A stretch of 64,000 nucleotides of DNA from Streptomyces sp. NBC_01016 (GCF_026341035.1 NZ_JAPEOQ010000001.1:2852001-2916000); one strand, 5' to 3'. Positions 9,661-19,328 are shown, numbered from the stretch's first letter. Numbers and translations are program-made. The notes: generated from the letters alone by a model not told the origin.

Positions 9661-9815
9661 AATTCAGGCCCCTGCGGCGCTTGAGCAGCGGGGCCGGGGC
9701 GGCAAATTCAGCCCCTCCGGCGTTTGAGGCGCCGGACCCGGGGCCGAGCCCCGATCTTTCAAGCCCCGCCGGCGATTGAGGCGCGGGGTCCGGGGCGGAG
9801 CCCCGTGGCGTGGGG
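9661..9815. repeat. GC-rich intergenic repeat, second location
   Basis: Three successive variants of the motif 'GCCCCTGCGGCGCTTGAG' / 'CGGCGATTGAGGCGC' followed by GGGGCCGGGGCGG or GGGGCGGAGCCCC occur between proS and the convergent APH-like gene. They match the 6651-6890 block and the copy inside the coding sequence at 21433-21492. The whole 9605-9886 interval contains only the proS terminator and these repeats. Confidence 0.7.
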
Positions 9816-9886
9816 GCGGTCGGCCGGCTACCCCAGCCAACGCTGGAAAGCGGCTCGGCCCCACGTCACACGGCTCCGCCGCGACG

Positions 9887-10804
9887 TCACAGCCAGCCCG
9901 CGAACTCCAACAGGTTCTCGCCGTCCTGGTGCCGCCCCACGCGCAGTGCCCGCGCGCCCGATTCCACCGCGCGGAAGAGGGTCCAGCCGCGCAGGCGGTC
10001 CTGGTCGACCTCCAGGGACTCCGCGAGCTTCTTCACCCGGCGGCGGGTGATGGCCGGACCCGAGGGGGAGCCGATGAGGTCCTCCACGCGGTCGCGGACC
10101 AGGCGCGCCAGGTCGAAGGCGGTCTCGCCGACGACCGGGTCGGGGCCGACCGCCAGCCACGGCATCCGCTCCCCGGACAGCACCTTGGACTGTCGGAACG
10201 TACCGTGCAGCAAACGGAGTTCGGGAGGCGAGGAGACGAGCTCGTCCCGCCTTTCGAGGGCCGCGTCGATCAGGGGAGCCACGTCGGGGAAGGAGTCCAC
10301 CGTCGCCCGCATACCGACCGCCTGGCGGCCCGTGCGCTCCGGAACGGTCTCGCAGTTGCGCCCCTCGGGCGGGTCCACCCACAGGCGCCGAAGCGTGCCC
10401 GCCGCTTCCAGGAGCGCCTTCGCCTCCGGCAGCGTACGGACGGAGATCTCCGGGTGGAGGCGTTCGAGGAGGAGTGCGCCGTCGTTCACGCCCGGGTCCA
10501 GCAGGCGCACCGCGCCGAAGCCGTCCCAGTGTGTGAGCGCCGCGCGCTCGGCCTCCGGGCGGAACCGCTCGGGCGCCAGCTTGAGGATCGCCGGTGAGCC
10601 GTCCGCCCTGCGGACGTGGGCGACCAGGCTGCTGCGGCCCCCGGGCACATGCACCCGCTCCACCGTCACATCGCGCCGCTCCGCCGCCTCGTCGAGCAGC
10701 GTGCCGACCCGGTCGAGCCACGCCGACGCCCCGTCGTCACGCACCTCGCCGAGCGCGTTCACAAGACGCGAAGGCGGTTCGAATGCCATGGGCGGGGATG
10801 CCAT
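9887..10804 (-). CDS. Aminoglycoside phosphotransferase-like protein with degenerate active site
   Basis: A 305 aa protein (from the ATG at 10804) related to the APH(6)/hydroxyurea phosphotransferase family. The line HWDGFGAVRLLDPGVNDGALLLERL and LLHGTFRQSKVLSGERMPWLAVGPDPVVG align with the family's core. However, where active enzymes have HGDxHxxNVL and a second Asp in xIDPKP, this protein has HGTFRQSKVL and AVGPDP: the catalytic Asp, the Mg-binding Asn and the second metal Asp are all replaced. It therefore looks like a pseudokinase. The ATG at 10804 has GGAAGG 12 bases upstream; an internal ATG at 10789 and an upstream one at 10825 are alternatives. It follows the DUF4439 gene after 27 bases and is probably in its operon. 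Confidence 0.75.
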   Translation of the reverse strand: MASPPMAFEPPSRLVNALGEVRDDGASAWLDRVGTLLDEAAERRDVTVERVHVPGGRSSLVAHVRRADGSPAILKLAPERFRPEAERAALTHWDGFGAVRLLDPGVNDGALLLERLHPEISVRTLPEAKALLEAAGTLRRLWVDPPEGRNCETVPERTGRQAVGMRATVDSFPDVAPLIDAALERRDELVSSPPELRLLHGTFRQSKVLSGERMPWLAVGPDPVVGETAFDLARLVRDRVEDLIGSPSGPAITRRRVKKLAESLEVDQDRLRGWTLFRAVESGARALRVGRHQDGENLLEFAGWL

Positions 10805-10831
10805 GCGCGGGGATTTCCTTCCCAAGTCTGC

Positions 10832-11314
10832 CTATGTGCTGGGGTCCTCCGGCGGGGGCGACGACGCGGACGGCGCCGCGGCCCGTTCGGAGAGCCCAGG
10901 GAAGGCTACGCTGCCGCCGCCCCAGCGCACGGCACGGACCGCCGCCTCACGGAGCGCGTCGGCCGCGCTCCGGCGCCGCTCCCCGCTCGCCGCCCGTACG
11001 AGATCCGAGTAGACGCCCGCGACCCTGCTCTCGATGTCCGCGGCGAGCCGAGCCGCCGCCGACGAGTCGGGCACCGGGAACGGCAGCGCGTACGCTCCCG
11101 CGGACTCCTCGGGATTGCCGCCCAAGTCGCGCACCGTGCGCCGCAGTTCGTCGCGGCGGGCGCGATGCGCGTCGTACGCGTCCCTGGCCCGGCCCCTGCG
11201 GTCCTCGCCGATCCGGCCGCCGACCACCCCGTAGCCGTACACCGCCGCGTGCTCGGCGCGCAGCGCCGCCTGCACCGCCCCGAGCAGCTCGTTCTCGCTG
11301 TTGTCCGAGCTCAT
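10832..11314 (-). CDS. Ferritin-like DUF4439 domain protein
   Basis: A 160 aa, mostly alpha-helical protein. ELLGAVQAALRAEHAAVYGYGVVG at the N-terminus and the YDAHRARRDELRRTVRDLGG segment are typical of the ferritin-like DUF4439 family: four helices with Glu/His positions of the E-x-H type (AEHAAVYGYG, DAHRARRDEL). Whether it binds metal is unknown. Its ATG overlaps the stop of the upstream lipoprotein gene by four bases, so the two are translationally coupled and probably act together. Confidence 0.82.
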   Translation of the reverse strand: MSSDNSENELLGAVQAALRAEHAAVYGYGVVGGRIGEDRRGRARDAYDAHRARRDELRRTVRDLGGNPEESAGAYALPFPVPDSSAAARLAADIESRVAGVYSDLVRAASGERRRSAADALREAAVRAVRWGGGSVAFPGLSERAAAPSASSPPPEDPST

Positions 11315-11826
11315 TTCCGTCCGTCCTCCGACAGCAGATACGCGTGCCCTGCCCCGGCCGCCGCCACCGACGCGAGCAGCCGTGCCAGCTCACCGGGGGC
11401 GTCCACGAGCGCGGACATCCGGCGGTCCGAGAGCCGCTGCTCGGCCACCGAGAGCGCCTTGAGGATGTCCTTCTCGGAGGCCGGCGCCGCGGCCGACTTA
11501 CCGCCCGGGGGCGCCGCGGCGCCCGAAGGCCGACGGGCCCCGCCGAACGCCTTCAGGTGCCGCTCGACCTCGGCCCGCAGCGGGTTCAGCCGCTCCGCGA
11601 GCGCCGGACGGGCCGACACCGCCCGGTCGTACTGGCCGAGGAGGTCCGAGCTCTCCCGCGCCGCCTGCGTCCGCAGCCGCTTCTCCTGTGCCGCGGCGGG
11701 CGCCCCGCTGCCACCGTCGGCGCCGCCTTCGGCGTCCGAGCAGCCGGTCAGCAGCGCGGCCCCGGCCAGCGAGGCGAGCAGAGTCCTACGACGTGGCCCG
11801 GAGCGGGCGAGAGGGGGCAGCGGCAC
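11311..11826 (-). CDS. Small lipoprotein encoded divergently from rimP
   Basis: A 171 aa protein. From the GTG at 11826 it reads PLPPLARSGPRRRTLLASLAG then ALLTGCSD: a basic n-region, a short hydrophobic stretch and a lipobox LTGC with Cys about residue 29. GAGGA lies eight bases before this GTG, which decides the start; the open frame runs on upstream without domain content. The mature part is charged and helical (AVEQRLSDRR, PGELARLLASVAAAGAGHAYLL) and has no recognised enzyme motif. It is coupled to the DUF4439 gene and is likely anchored on the outer face of the membrane. Confidence 0.8.
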   Translation of the reverse strand: MPLPPLARSGPRRRTLLASLAGAALLTGCSDAEGGADGGSGAPAAAQEKRLRTQAARESSDLLGQYDRAVSARPALAERLNPLRAEVERHLKAFGGARRPSGAAAPPGGKSAAAPASEKDILKALSVAEQRLSDRRMSALVDAPGELARLLASVAAAGAGHAYLLSEDGRK

Positions 11827-12052
11827 GGCAGGCGTCCTCAGGGGCGAAGAGGCGGGAGGAGAGGGTGCTTTCAGGGAGGCGGCTACTTGATCGGAACTGA
11901 TCAGGTCCGACCGAGGGGGAGTGGCGGTGATCACCGTACCGTCGCCCTCGCACGGGTGGACGGCAACACCCCCCTGGACCGGATACCCTTTGAGCTGACG
12001 CGCAAGGAAAGTCAGTAACCACAACAGCACACGCGGCCGAGGAGTCACCCGG

Positions 12053-12571
12053 ATGAGCACCACCCAGAACGAGAGGCTGCGGGAACTACTGGAACCGCTC
12101 GTCACCTCACAGGGGCTCGAACTCGAAGAGATCGAAGTGGCCTCGGTCGGACGCAAGCGTGTGCTGCGCGTCGTCGTCGACTCCGACGAGGGCGCCGACC
12201 TGGACGTGATCGCCGATGTGAGCCGCGCGCTCTCGGCGAAGCTCGACGAGACCGACGCCATGGGCGAGGGCGAGTACGAACTCGAGGTCGGAACGCCCGG
12301 CGCCGAGCGCCCCCTCACCGAGCACCGTCACTACGTCCGCGCGACGGACCGCCTCGTGAAGTTCCAGCTGAACGACGAATCCGAGCTGGTCGCGCGCATC
12401 ATCAAGGTCGACGACGACGGCCTCGACCTGGAAGTACCGGGAGTGAAGGGGCGCAAGCCGACCTCCCGAAGGCTCGACTTCGCGGACATCGCCAAGGCGC
12501 GGGTCCAGGTCGAGTTCAACCGCAAGAACAAGAACGACGCCGACGACAACGACAACGAAGAGGAGGCGTAG
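12053..12571 (+). CDS. rimP: Ribosome maturation factor RimP
   Basis: A 172 aa protein that helps assemble the 30S subunit. [21 protein letters not shown], the [29 protein letters not shown] region and the [14 protein letters not shown] motif are the RimP signatures (N-terminal alpha-beta domain, then an SH3-like C-terminal domain from about residue 90). The tail is acidic ([13 protein letters not shown]), common in actinobacteria. It opens the rimP-nusA-ylxR-infB cluster; nusA starts two bases after its stop codon. Confidence 0.96.
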   Translation: MSTTQNERLRELLEPLVTSQGLELEEIEVASVGRKRVLRVVVDSDEGADLDVIADVSRALSAKLDETDAMGEGEYELEVGTPGAERPLTEHRHYVRATDRLVKFQLNDESELVARIIKVDDDGLDLEVPGVKGRKPTSRRLDFADIAKARVQVEFNRKNKNDADDNDNEEEA

Positions 12572-12573
12572 CC

Positions 12574-13584
12574 GTGGACATCGACATGAGTGCCCTGCGT
12601 GGGCTGGTCCGGGAGAAGGAGATCTCCTTCGATCTGCTGGTAGAAGCGATCGAGTCGGCTCTCCTCATCGCCTACCACCGCACCGACGGAAGCTTCCGCC
12701 ACGCGCGCGTGCGGCTCGACCGCGAGAGCGGCCACGTCACGGTCTGGGCGAAGGAGGACCCGTCGGACCTCGAAGAGGGCCAGGAGCCCAAGGAGTTCGA
12801 CGACACCCCCTCCGACTTCGGCCGGATCGCCGCCACCACCGCGAAGCAGGTCATCCTGCAGCGGCTGCGCGACGCCGAGGACGACGCGACGCTCGGCGAG
12901 TACGCGGGCCGCGAGGGCGACATCGTGATGGGCCAGGTCCAGCAGGGCCGCGACCCGAAGAACGTGCTGGTCGACATCGGCAAGCTGGAAGCCATCCTGC
13001 CGGTGCAGGAGCAGGTTCCCGGCGAGGAGTACCCGCACGGCCTGCGGCTGCGCTCGTACGTCGTGCGCGTCGCCAAGGGCGTCCGCGGCCCCTCCGTGAC
13101 CCTGTCCCGTACGCACCCGAACCTCGTGAAGAAGCTCTTCTCGCTCGAGGTGCCGGAGATCGCCGACGGCAGCGTCGAGATCTGCGCCATCGCCCGCGAG
13201 GCCGGGCACCGTTCGAAGATCGCCGTGCGCTCCACCCGGAGCGGGCTCAACGCCAAGGGCGCCTGCATCGGCCCGATGGGCGGCCGTGTGCGCAATGTCA
13301 TGGGCGAGCTCAACGGCGAGAAGATCGACATCGTCGACTGGTCCGACGACCCGGCCGAGATGGTGGCCAACGCGCTGTCCCCGGCCCGTGTCTCCAAGGT
13401 CGAGATCGTGGACCTCGCGGCCCGCTCGGCCCGCGTGACGGTGCCCGACTACCAGCTCTCCCTTGCCATCGGCAAGGAGGGGCAGAACGCCCGGCTCGCG
13501 GCCCGGCTCACCGGCTGGCGCATCGACATCCGCCCGGACACCGAGCAGGCCGACGCCCCCGAGGGTGCTCCCGAAGGGGAATAA
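12574..13584 (+). CDS. nusA: Transcription termination/antitermination factor NusA
   Basis: A 336 aa protein of the short actinobacterial form, without the C-terminal acidic repeats of E. coli. In order: an N-terminal RNA polymerase-binding domain, an S1 domain ([22 protein letters not shown], about residues 110-175), and two KH domains ([22 protein letters not shown] about residues 230-251, and [22 protein letters not shown] about residues 297-318). It binds RNA polymerase and nascent RNA and modulates pausing and termination. The GTG at 12574 is in tight coupling distance of rimP. Confidence 0.96.
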   Translation: MDIDMSALRGLVREKEISFDLLVEAIESALLIAYHRTDGSFRHARVRLDRESGHVTVWAKEDPSDLEEGQEPKEFDDTPSDFGRIAATTAKQVILQRLRDAEDDATLGEYAGREGDIVMGQVQQGRDPKNVLVDIGKLEAILPVQEQVPGEEYPHGLRLRSYVVRVAKGVRGPSVTLSRTHPNLVKKLFSLEVPEIADGSVEICAIAREAGHRSKIAVRSTRSGLNAKGACIGPMGGRVRNVMGELNGEKIDIVDWSDDPAEMVANALSPARVSKVEIVDLAARSARVTVPDYQLSLAIGKEGQNARLAARLTGWRIDIRPDTEQADAPEGAPEGE

Positions 13585-13685
13585 ATCCGAGCGCTCGGCG
13601 CTTGGACCACGACAGTATGTGACGAGCCAACCGTTCGATCTTTGCCCCAAAGGGGTGAGGTCGATACGGGGAGGTAGACTTAACC

Positions 13686-13964
13686 GTGTCTGGTCGGACG
13701 CATGCCCGCGCATGCCCTGAGCGAACCTGCGTGGGATGCCGGGAGCGAGCGGCCAAGAGCGAACTGCTGCGGATCGTGGTGATCGAGGGCCAATGCGTCC
13801 CCGATGATCGCGGTACGCTGCCCGGCCGGGGTGCGTACGTGCATCCCGCCCTGGCCTGTCTTGACCTGGCGGTCCGCCGCCGGGCGTTTCAGAGGGCTTA
13901 TCGGGCCCCTGGACCGTTCGACACGGCGGCCCTGCGCCACCGCGTCGAGCAGGCAACACCGTAA
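13686..13964 (+). CDS. rnpM: YlxR/RnpM family RNA-binding protein
   Basis: A 92 aa protein of the DUF448 family. PERTCVGCRERAAKSELLRIV (the family's CVGCR signature) and the GRGAYVHPALACLDLAVRRRAFQRA region (GRGAYVH) are diagnostic. In other bacteria YlxR is a nucleoid/RNA-binding protein; in Bacillus it binds RNase P RNA and was renamed RnpM. Start GTG at 13686. It lies between nusA and infB as in most bacteria, about 100 bases after nusA. Confidence 0.92.
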   Translation: MSGRTHARACPERTCVGCRERAAKSELLRIVVIEGQCVPDDRGTLPGRGAYVHPALACLDLAVRRRAFQRAYRAPGPFDTAALRHRVEQATP

Positions 13965-14028
13965 GAAGCGCCGCACGGAACCCCCGTGCGGCCCTGGTAT
14001 TCCGCGAGTTGGAAGTAGGTCGAGATTG

Positions 14029-14097
14029 CGATGAGCACTCGATGAGCACGCGATGAGTACGCCCATGAAGTAGCGACGGTCCGGCGTAACCCGGACC
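14029..14097 (+). promoter_or_regulatory. infB leader: three overlapping mini-ORFs followed by a hairpin
   Basis: Three direct 11-base repeats of CGATGAGCACG type (14029-14039, 14040-14050, 14051-14061) create three minimal reading frames that overlap stop-to-start in ATGA: 14031-14045 encodes MSTR, 14042-14056 encodes MSTR, 14053-14073 encodes MSTPMK. An AGG lies about 11 bases before the first ATG. A hairpin follows (GGTCCGG at 14078-14084 with CCGGACC at 14091-14097, loop CGTAAC), ending just before the AAAAGGAG ribosome site of infB. The arrangement suggests translation-dependent control or reinitiation feeding infB, but this is inference. Confidence 0.5.
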
Positions 14098-14110
14098 TAA
14101 AAGGAGCGAA

Positions 14111-17100
14111 GTGGCTAAGGTCCGGGTATACGAACTCGCCAAGGAGTTCGGAGTGGAGAGCAAGGTCGTCATGGCCAAGCTCCAAGAACTCGGTGAATTC
14201 GTACGTTCGGCGTCCTCGACCATCGAGGCGCCGGTTGTACGCAAGTTGACTGACGCCCTGAATCAGGGCACCAACGGCGCGGCCAAGAAGCCCGCCGCCA
14301 AGAAGGACGCACCCGCGAAGCCCGCGGCGCCGCGTCCCACCCCCTCTCCCGCGCAGGCCGCCAAGCCTGCCGCCCCGCGTCCGGGCCCGGCTGCGCCGAA
14401 GCCCGCCGCCGCGGAGACGCCGGCTGCGGAGAAGCCCGCCGTGGAGACGCCCGCTGCGGAGAAGCCGGCCGCCCCGGCCGCTCCGGCGGCCCCGGGTCCG
14501 CGGCCGACGCCCGGCCCGAAGCCGGCTCCGAAGCCCGCTTCCCCGGCGCCCAGCACGCCGGAGTTCCAGGCTCCCGCCGCCTCGCAGGCCCCCGCGGCCC
14601 CGAAGCCCGGCAGCCAGGCCGCTCCGCGCCCCGGCGCCCCGAAGCCCGGTGGCCGTCCGGCCCCCGGTCAGGACCGTGGCCAGGGCCAGGGTGGCCAGCG
14701 CAGTGACCGCGGTGACCGTGGCGACCGTCAGGGCGCCCCGCGTCCCGGCGGCCAGGGCCAGCGTCCCGGTGGCGCCCGTCCCTCGGGCCCGCGTCCGGGC
14801 AACAACCCCTTCACCTCTGGTGGCTCCACCGGCATGGCGCGCCCGCAGGCGCCCCGTCCGGGCGGCGCCCCGCGTCCCGGCGGCCAGGGTGCCCCGGGCG
14901 GTCCGCGCCCGCAGGGTGGCGGCCAGGGTGCCCCCCGTCCGCAGGGTCAGGGCGGCAACCGTCCGAGCCCGGGCAGCATGCCCCGTCCGCAGGCCGGCGG
15001 CGCCGGTGCGGCCGGTCCGCGTCCCGGTGGCGGCGGCGGCAACCGTCCGAACCCCGGCATGATGCCGCAGCGTCCCGCTGCGGGCCCGCGTCCGGGTCCG
15101 GGTGGCGGCGGCGGTCGCGGTGGTCCCGGCGGCGGCGGTCGTCCGGGTGGCGGCGGCGGTGGCGGTCGTCCCGGCTTCGCCGGTCGTCCCGGTGGTCCCG
15201 GTGGCGGTGGCGGCGGCTTCGCCGGTCGTCCCGGTGGTCCGGGCGGTGGCGGCGGCGGTCGTCCCGGCGGCTTCGCCGGTCGTCCCGGTGGCGGTCGTCC
15301 CGGTGGTCCCGGTGCCCGTGGTGGCACGCAGGGTGCGTTCGGTCGTCCCGGCGGGCCCGCCCGTCGTGGTCGCAAGTCGAAGCGTCAGAGGCGCCAGGAG
15401 TACGAGGCCATGCAGGCCCCGTCGGTGGGCGGCGTCATGCTGCCTCGCGGCAACGGCGCCACGGTGCGTCTGTCGCGCGGTGCTTCCCTCACCGACTTCG
15501 CCGAGAAGATCAACGCCAATCCGGCGTCGCTCGTCGGCGTGATGATGAACCTCGGCGAGATGGTCACTGCCACGCAGTCCGTCTCCGACGAGACGCTGAA
15601 GCTCCTCGCGGACGAGATGAACTTCGTCCTCGAGATCGTCAGCCCCGAGGAGGAGGACCGCGAGCTGCTCGAGTCCTTCGACATCGAGTTCGGCGAGGAC
15701 GAGGGTGGCGAGGAGTTCCTCGTCGCGCGTCCGCCGGTCGTGACCGTCATGGGTCACGTCGACCACGGTAAGACCCGCCTCCTCGACACGATCCGCAAGA
15801 CGAACGTCATCGCGGGTGAGGCCGGCGGCATCACGCAGCACATTGGTGCGTACCAGGTCGGTGCCGAGGTCAACGGCGAAGAGCGCCGTATCACCTTCAT
15901 CGACACCCCGGGTCACGAGGCGTTCACCGCCATGCGTGCCCGTGGTGCGAAGTCGACCGACATCGCGATCCTCGTGGTGGCGGCCAACGACGGCGTCATG
16001 CCCCAGACGATCGAGGCGTTGAACCACGCCAAGGCCGCCGAGGTCCCGATCGTCGTCGCGGTCAACAAGATCGACGTCGAGGGTGCCGACCCGACCAAGG
16101 TGCGCGGTCAGCTCACCGAGTTCGGGCTGGTGGCCGAGGAGTACGGCGGCGAGACCATGTTCGTCGACATCTCCGCCAAGCAGGGCGAGAACATCGAAGC
16201 CCTGCTCGAGGCCGTGGTCCTGACCGCGGACGCCTCGCTCGACCTGCGGGCAAACCCGGAGCAGGACGCGCAGGGCATCGCGATCGAGTCCCACCTCGAC
16301 AAGGGCCGCGGCGCCGTCTCGACGGTCCTGGTCCAGCGCGGCACGCTGCGCATCGGCGACACGATGGTCGTCGGCGACGCGTACGGCCGTGTCCGCGCCA
16401 TGCTCGACGACAACGGGAACAACGTGCAGGAAGCGGGTCCCTCGACCCCCGTCCTCGTGCTCGGTCTCACCAACGTCCCGGGTGCCGGCGACAGCTTCCT
16501 GGTGGTGGACGAGGACCGTACGGCCCGTCAGATCGCCGAGAAGCGTGCCGCTCGTGAGCGCAACGCCAACTTCGCTCGCCGCGGTATCAGGTTCTCCCTG
16601 GAGAACCTGGACGAGGCCCTCAAGGCCGGTCTGGTGCAGGAACTCAACCTCATCATCAAGGGCGACGCGTCCGGTTCGGTGGAGGCTCTCGAGTCCTCGC
16701 TGCTCCAGCTCGACGTCGGCGAAGAGGTCGACATCCGCGTCCTGCACCGCGGTGTCGGTGCGGTCACGGAGTCGGACATCGACCTGGCCATGGGCTCGGA
16801 CGCCATCGTCATCGGCTTCAACGTCCGTGCGGCCGGTCGTGCCGCGCAGATGGCCGAGCGCGAGGGTGTCGACGTCCGGTACTACTCGGTGATCTACCAG
16901 GCCATCGAGGAGATCGAGGCGGCCCTCAAGGGCATGCTCAAGCCGGAGTACGAAGAGGTCGAGCTCGGTACGGCGGAGATCCGCGAGGTCTTCAAGTCGT
17001 CCAAGCTGGGCAACATCGCGGGTGTTCTCATCCGCTCCGGCGAGGTCAAGCGCAACACGAAGGCGCGACTCCTCCGCGACAACAAGGTCATCGCGGAGAG

Positions 17101-17251
17101 CCTCAACATCGTGGGCCTGCGTCGCTTCAAGGACGACGTCACCGAGATCCGCGAAGGGTTCGAGGGCGGTATCAACCTCGGCAACTTCAACGACATCAAG
17201 GTCGACGACGTCATCGCGACGTACGAGATGCGCGAGAAGCCGCGCGTCTGA
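14111..17251 (+). CDS. infB: Translation initiation factor IF-2
   Basis: A 1046 aa GTPase that brings fMet-tRNA to the 30S subunit and promotes subunit joining. An N-terminal IF2N helical domain ([17 protein letters not shown], residues 2-50) is followed by a roughly 380-residue linker of Lys-Pro-Ala and then Gly-Arg-Pro repeats, as in other Streptomyces IF-2. A second IF2N domain lies at about 448-510. The G domain has G1 GHVDHGKT (about 546), G3 DTPGHEAF (about 597) and G4 NKID (about 652), followed by domains II, III and the fMet-tRNA-binding domain IV ending about residue 1046. Start GTG at 14111 with AAAAGGAG upstream. Confidence 0.97.
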   Translation: MAKVRVYELAKEFGVESKVVMAKLQELGEFVRSASSTIEAPVVRKLTDALNQGTNGAAKKPAAKKDAPAKPAAPRPTPSPAQAAKPAAPRPGPAAPKPAAAETPAAEKPAVETPAAEKPAAPAAPAAPGPRPTPGPKPAPKPASPAPSTPEFQAPAASQAPAAPKPGSQAAPRPGAPKPGGRPAPGQDRGQGQGGQRSDRGDRGDRQGAPRPGGQGQRPGGARPSGPRPGNNPFTSGGSTGMARPQAPRPGGAPRPGGQGAPGGPRPQGGGQGAPRPQGQGGNRPSPGSMPRPQAGGAGAAGPRPGGGGGNRPNPGMMPQRPAAGPRPGPGGGGGRGGPGGGGRPGGGGGGGRPGFAGRPGGPGGGGGGFAGRPGGPGGGGGGRPGGFAGRPGGGRPGGPGARGGTQGAFGRPGGPARRGRKSKRQRRQEYEAMQAPSVGGVMLPRGNGATVRLSRGASLTDFAEKINANPASLVGVMMNLGEMVTATQSVSDETLKLLADEMNFVLEIVSPEEEDRELLESFDIEFGEDEGGEEFLVARPPVVTVMGHVDHGKTRLLDTIRKTNVIAGEAGGITQHIGAYQVGAEVNGEERRITFIDTPGHEAFTAMRARGAKSTDIAILVVAANDGVMPQTIEALNHAKAAEVPIVVAVNKIDVEGADPTKVRGQLTEFGLVAEEYGGETMFVDISAKQGENIEALLEAVVLTADASLDLRANPEQDAQGIAIESHLDKGRGAVSTVLVQRGTLRIGDTMVVGDAYGRVRAMLDDNGNNVQEAGPSTPVLVLGLTNVPGAGDSFLVVDEDRTARQIAEKRAARERNANFARRGIRFSLENLDEALKAGLVQELNLIIKGDASGSVEALESSLLQLDVGEEVDIRVLHRGVGAVTESDIDLAMGSDAIVIGFNVRAAGRAAQMAEREGVDVRYYSVIYQAIEEIEAALKGMLKPEYEEVELGTAEIREVFKSSKLGNIAGVLIRSGEVKRNTKARLLRDNKVIAESLNIVGLRRFKDDVTEIREGFEGGINLGNFNDIKVDDVIATYEMREKPRV

Positions 17252-17266
17252 GCTTGATCAGCGATC

Positions 17267-17305
17267 GGGGCCGGTCGACGGGACTTATTTCCGTCGATCG
17301 GCCCC
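17267..17305 (+). terminator. Hairpin after infB
   Basis: A 15-base-pair stem (GGGGCCGGTCGACGG at 17267-17281 with 17291-17305; one G-T pair) around a nine-base loop GACTTATTT, 15 bases after the infB stop. It could end the infB message or partly separate it from the DUF503-rbfA-truB genes that continue downstream. Confidence 0.75.
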
Positions 17306-17388
17306 GGCCGTTGCGTGTACCGTTCCCGTATCGGTGGCCGGAAGCGGTCGCCCATACGACCCCGGACCGGCGGGACATCCGGACACAC

Positions 17389-17682
17389 ATGTATGTGGGG
17401 ACTCTGTCCTTCGATCTACTCCTCGGCGACGTCCACTCGCTGAAGGAGAAGCGCTCCCTCGTCCGTCCGATCGTGGCCGAGCTGCACCGCAAGTACGCGG
17501 TGAGCGTCGCGGAGACGGGCAACCAGAACCTCCATCGCAGGGCCGAGATCGGGCTCGCGGTGGTTTCCGGGGACACCGGCCACCTGACCGACGTACTGGA
17601 CCGCTGTGAGCGGCTCGTCGCCGGGCGGCCCGAAGTGGAACTGCTCTCGGTTCGACGCAGGCTCCACAGCGACGAAGACTGA
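17389..17682 (+). CDS. DUF503 family protein
   Basis: A 97 aa protein. MYVGTLSFDLLLGDVHSLKEKR and SVAETGNQNLHRRAEIGLAVVSG are the DUF503 (YlxP) signatures, a small ferredoxin-like alpha-beta fold found between infB and rbfA in many Gram-positive bacteria; its function is not known to me. The ATG at 17389 is chosen because it gives the standard family N-terminus; the open frame upstream covers the infB terminator. rbfA begins 38 bases after its stop. Confidence 0.9.
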   Translation: MYVGTLSFDLLLGDVHSLKEKRSLVRPIVAELHRKYAVSVAETGNQNLHRRAEIGLAVVSGDTGHLTDVLDRCERLVAGRPEVELLSVRRRLHSDED

Positions 17683-17720
17683 AGCAACAAGCAAGTAAGC
17701 ACTTAAAAGGAGACGGACCA

Positions 17721-18182
17721 GTGGCCGACAACGCGCGCGCCAAGAGGCTGGCGGACCTCATTCGAGAGGTGGTGGCCCAGAAGCTGCAGCGTGGGATCAA
17801 GGACCCGCGGGTCGGCTCCCACATCACCATCACCGACACCCGTGTGACGGGCGACCTCCGGGAAGCGACCGTCTTCTACACGGTGTACGGGAGCGACGAG
17901 GAGCGGGCCGAGGCGGCCGCCGGTCTGGAGAGCGCCAAGGGCGTCCTGCGCTCTGCGGTCGGTCAGGCGGCCGGTGTGAAGTTCACGCCGACCCTGGCCT
18001 TCGTCGCGGACGCCCTGCCGGAGAACGCCCGCACCATCGAGGACCTCCTCGACCGGGCCCGGCAGTCCGACGAGCAGGTGCGCGAGGCCTCCGCCGGCGC
18101 CGATTTCGCCGGCGGCGCGGACCCGTACAGGAAGCCCGAGGACGATGCCGACGACGCCTCCGAGAAGGACGGCGAAGCCTGA
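17721..18182 (+). CDS. rbfA: Ribosome-binding factor A
   Basis: A 153 aa cold-shock-type 30S maturation factor binding 16S rRNA helix 1. ADNARAKRLADLIREVVAQKLQRGIKDPR at the start (read as RAKRLADLIREVVAQ) and the KH-like HITITDTRVTGDLREATVFYTV segment are characteristic. The C-terminal tail after residue 120 is acidic and disordered, as in other actinobacteria. GTG at 17721 follows AAAAGGAGACGG. It is followed by truB after two bases. Confidence 0.95.
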   Translation: MADNARAKRLADLIREVVAQKLQRGIKDPRVGSHITITDTRVTGDLREATVFYTVYGSDEERAEAAAGLESAKGVLRSAVGQAAGVKFTPTLAFVADALPENARTIEDLLDRARQSDEQVREASAGADFAGGADPYRKPEDDADDASEKDGEA

Positions 18183-18184
18183 GC

Positions 18185-19090
18185 ATGTCCGACCGCACCC
18201 CTCCGCCCGACGGGCTTGTCATCGTCGACAAGCCGTCGGGCTTCACTTCGCACGACGTCGTGGCCAAGATGCGTGGGATCGCCAGGACCCGCAAGGTCGG
18301 CCACGCGGGCACCCTCGACCCGATGGCGACGGGTGTGCTCGTGCTCGGCGTCGAGCGCGCCACCAAGCTCCTCGGCCATCTCGCGCTGACCGAGAAGGAG
18401 TACCTGGGCACGATCAGGCTCGGGCAGAACACGCTCACGGACGACGCGGAGGGCGAGCTCATCTCGTCCACCGACGCGTCCGGGGTGCGGCGCGAGGCCA
18501 TCGACGCGGGCATCGCCAAGCTGAGCGGCGACATCATGCAGGTGCCGTCGAAGGTCAGCGCCATCAAGATCAACGGTGTCCGCAGCTACAAGCGGGCCCG
18601 CGAGGGCGAGGAGTTCGAGATCCCGGCGCGCCCGGTCAAGATCTCGTCCTTCGCCGTGTACGACGTCCGGGACGCGGTCGCAGAGGACGGCACGCCGGTC
18701 CTCGACCTGGTCGTGTCCGTGGTCTGCTCGTCCGGTACGTACATCAGGGCGCTCGCCCGTGACCTGGGCGCCGGGCTCGGTGTCGGCGGGCATCTGACGG
18801 CGCTGCGGCGCACGCGCGTCGGCCCGTACAAGCTCGACTCGGCGCGCACCCTGGACCAGCTCCAGGAGTCGCTGACCGTGATGCCGGTGGCCGAGGCGGC
18901 CGCCGCCGCGTTCCCGCGCTGGGACGTCGACGGGCGCCGCGGGAAGCTGCTGCTCAACGGTGTGCGCCTGGAGGTGCCCGAGGAGTACGCGGGGGCGGGT
19001 CCCGTCGCCGTGTTCGGGCCCGATGGTCAGTTCCTCGCTCTGGTCGAGGAGTCCAAGGGGAAGGCGAAGAGCCTGGCCGTGTTCGGCTGA
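18185..19090 (+). CDS. truB: tRNA pseudouridine-55 synthase TruB
   Basis: A 301 aa enzyme that converts U55 of tRNAs to pseudouridine. DGLVIVDKPSGFTSHDVV and the catalytic motif GHAGTLDPMATGVLVLGV (active-site Asp in TLDPMA at about residue 42-43) identify it, followed by KEYLGTIRLGQNTLTDDAEGE cut into family blocks and the RALARDLGAGLGVGGHLTALRRTRVGP region. It is the last gene of the rimP-to-truB cluster and a hairpin follows 20 bases after its stop. Confidence 0.97.
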   Translation: MSDRTPPPDGLVIVDKPSGFTSHDVVAKMRGIARTRKVGHAGTLDPMATGVLVLGVERATKLLGHLALTEKEYLGTIRLGQNTLTDDAEGELISSTDASGVRREAIDAGIAKLSGDIMQVPSKVSAIKINGVRSYKRAREGEEFEIPARPVKISSFAVYDVRDAVAEDGTPVLDLVVSVVCSSGTYIRALARDLGAGLGVGGHLTALRRTRVGPYKLDSARTLDQLQESLTVMPVAEAAAAAFPRWDVDGRRGKLLLNGVRLEVPEEYAGAGPVAVFGPDGQFLALVEESKGKAKSLAVFG

Positions 19091-19109
19091 GCTTGCGCCA
19101 TGAATTTCG

Positions 19110-19151
19110 GTGGAGCGGCGGGTTCCGGTCTCTGGGTGGCCGCCGCTCCAC
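19110..19151 (+). terminator. Hairpin after truB
   Basis: GTGGAGCGGCGG (19110-19121) pairs perfectly with CCGCCGCTCCAC (19140-19151), 18-base loop, 20 bases after truB. A C-rich run follows. It likely ends the ribosome-maturation operon before the next gene, which has its own leader (19152-19328). Confidence 0.65.
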
Positions 19152-19328
19152 GTCCCCCTCTCAAGGGTGTATCCAGTGCGCCCGTTCACTTCACCCCTTC
19201 GGGCGGGCGCTCGGAGTGAACAGGGGGAGCGCAAGGGGGCGCGTTCGCCTCTGACGCTGTCCAGCTGATCACCGCGCGCCTACCGTCGAGACACGGGGCG
19301 TGGCGGAGAACGGCGGGAGGGTCGCGTC

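Noticed and set aside
14290..15370. Long repeated Pro-Ala-Lys and Gly-Arg-Pro codons in infB resembling a repeat array
   Set aside because: This is the usual disordered linker of actinobacterial IF-2 and not a DNA repeat of separate origin.
13898..16747. 949-codon open frame on the minus strand opposite infB
   Set aside because: It is Gly-Thr-Arg low complexity produced by the GC-rich third positions of infB, with no family motif; infB on the other strand is unmistakable.
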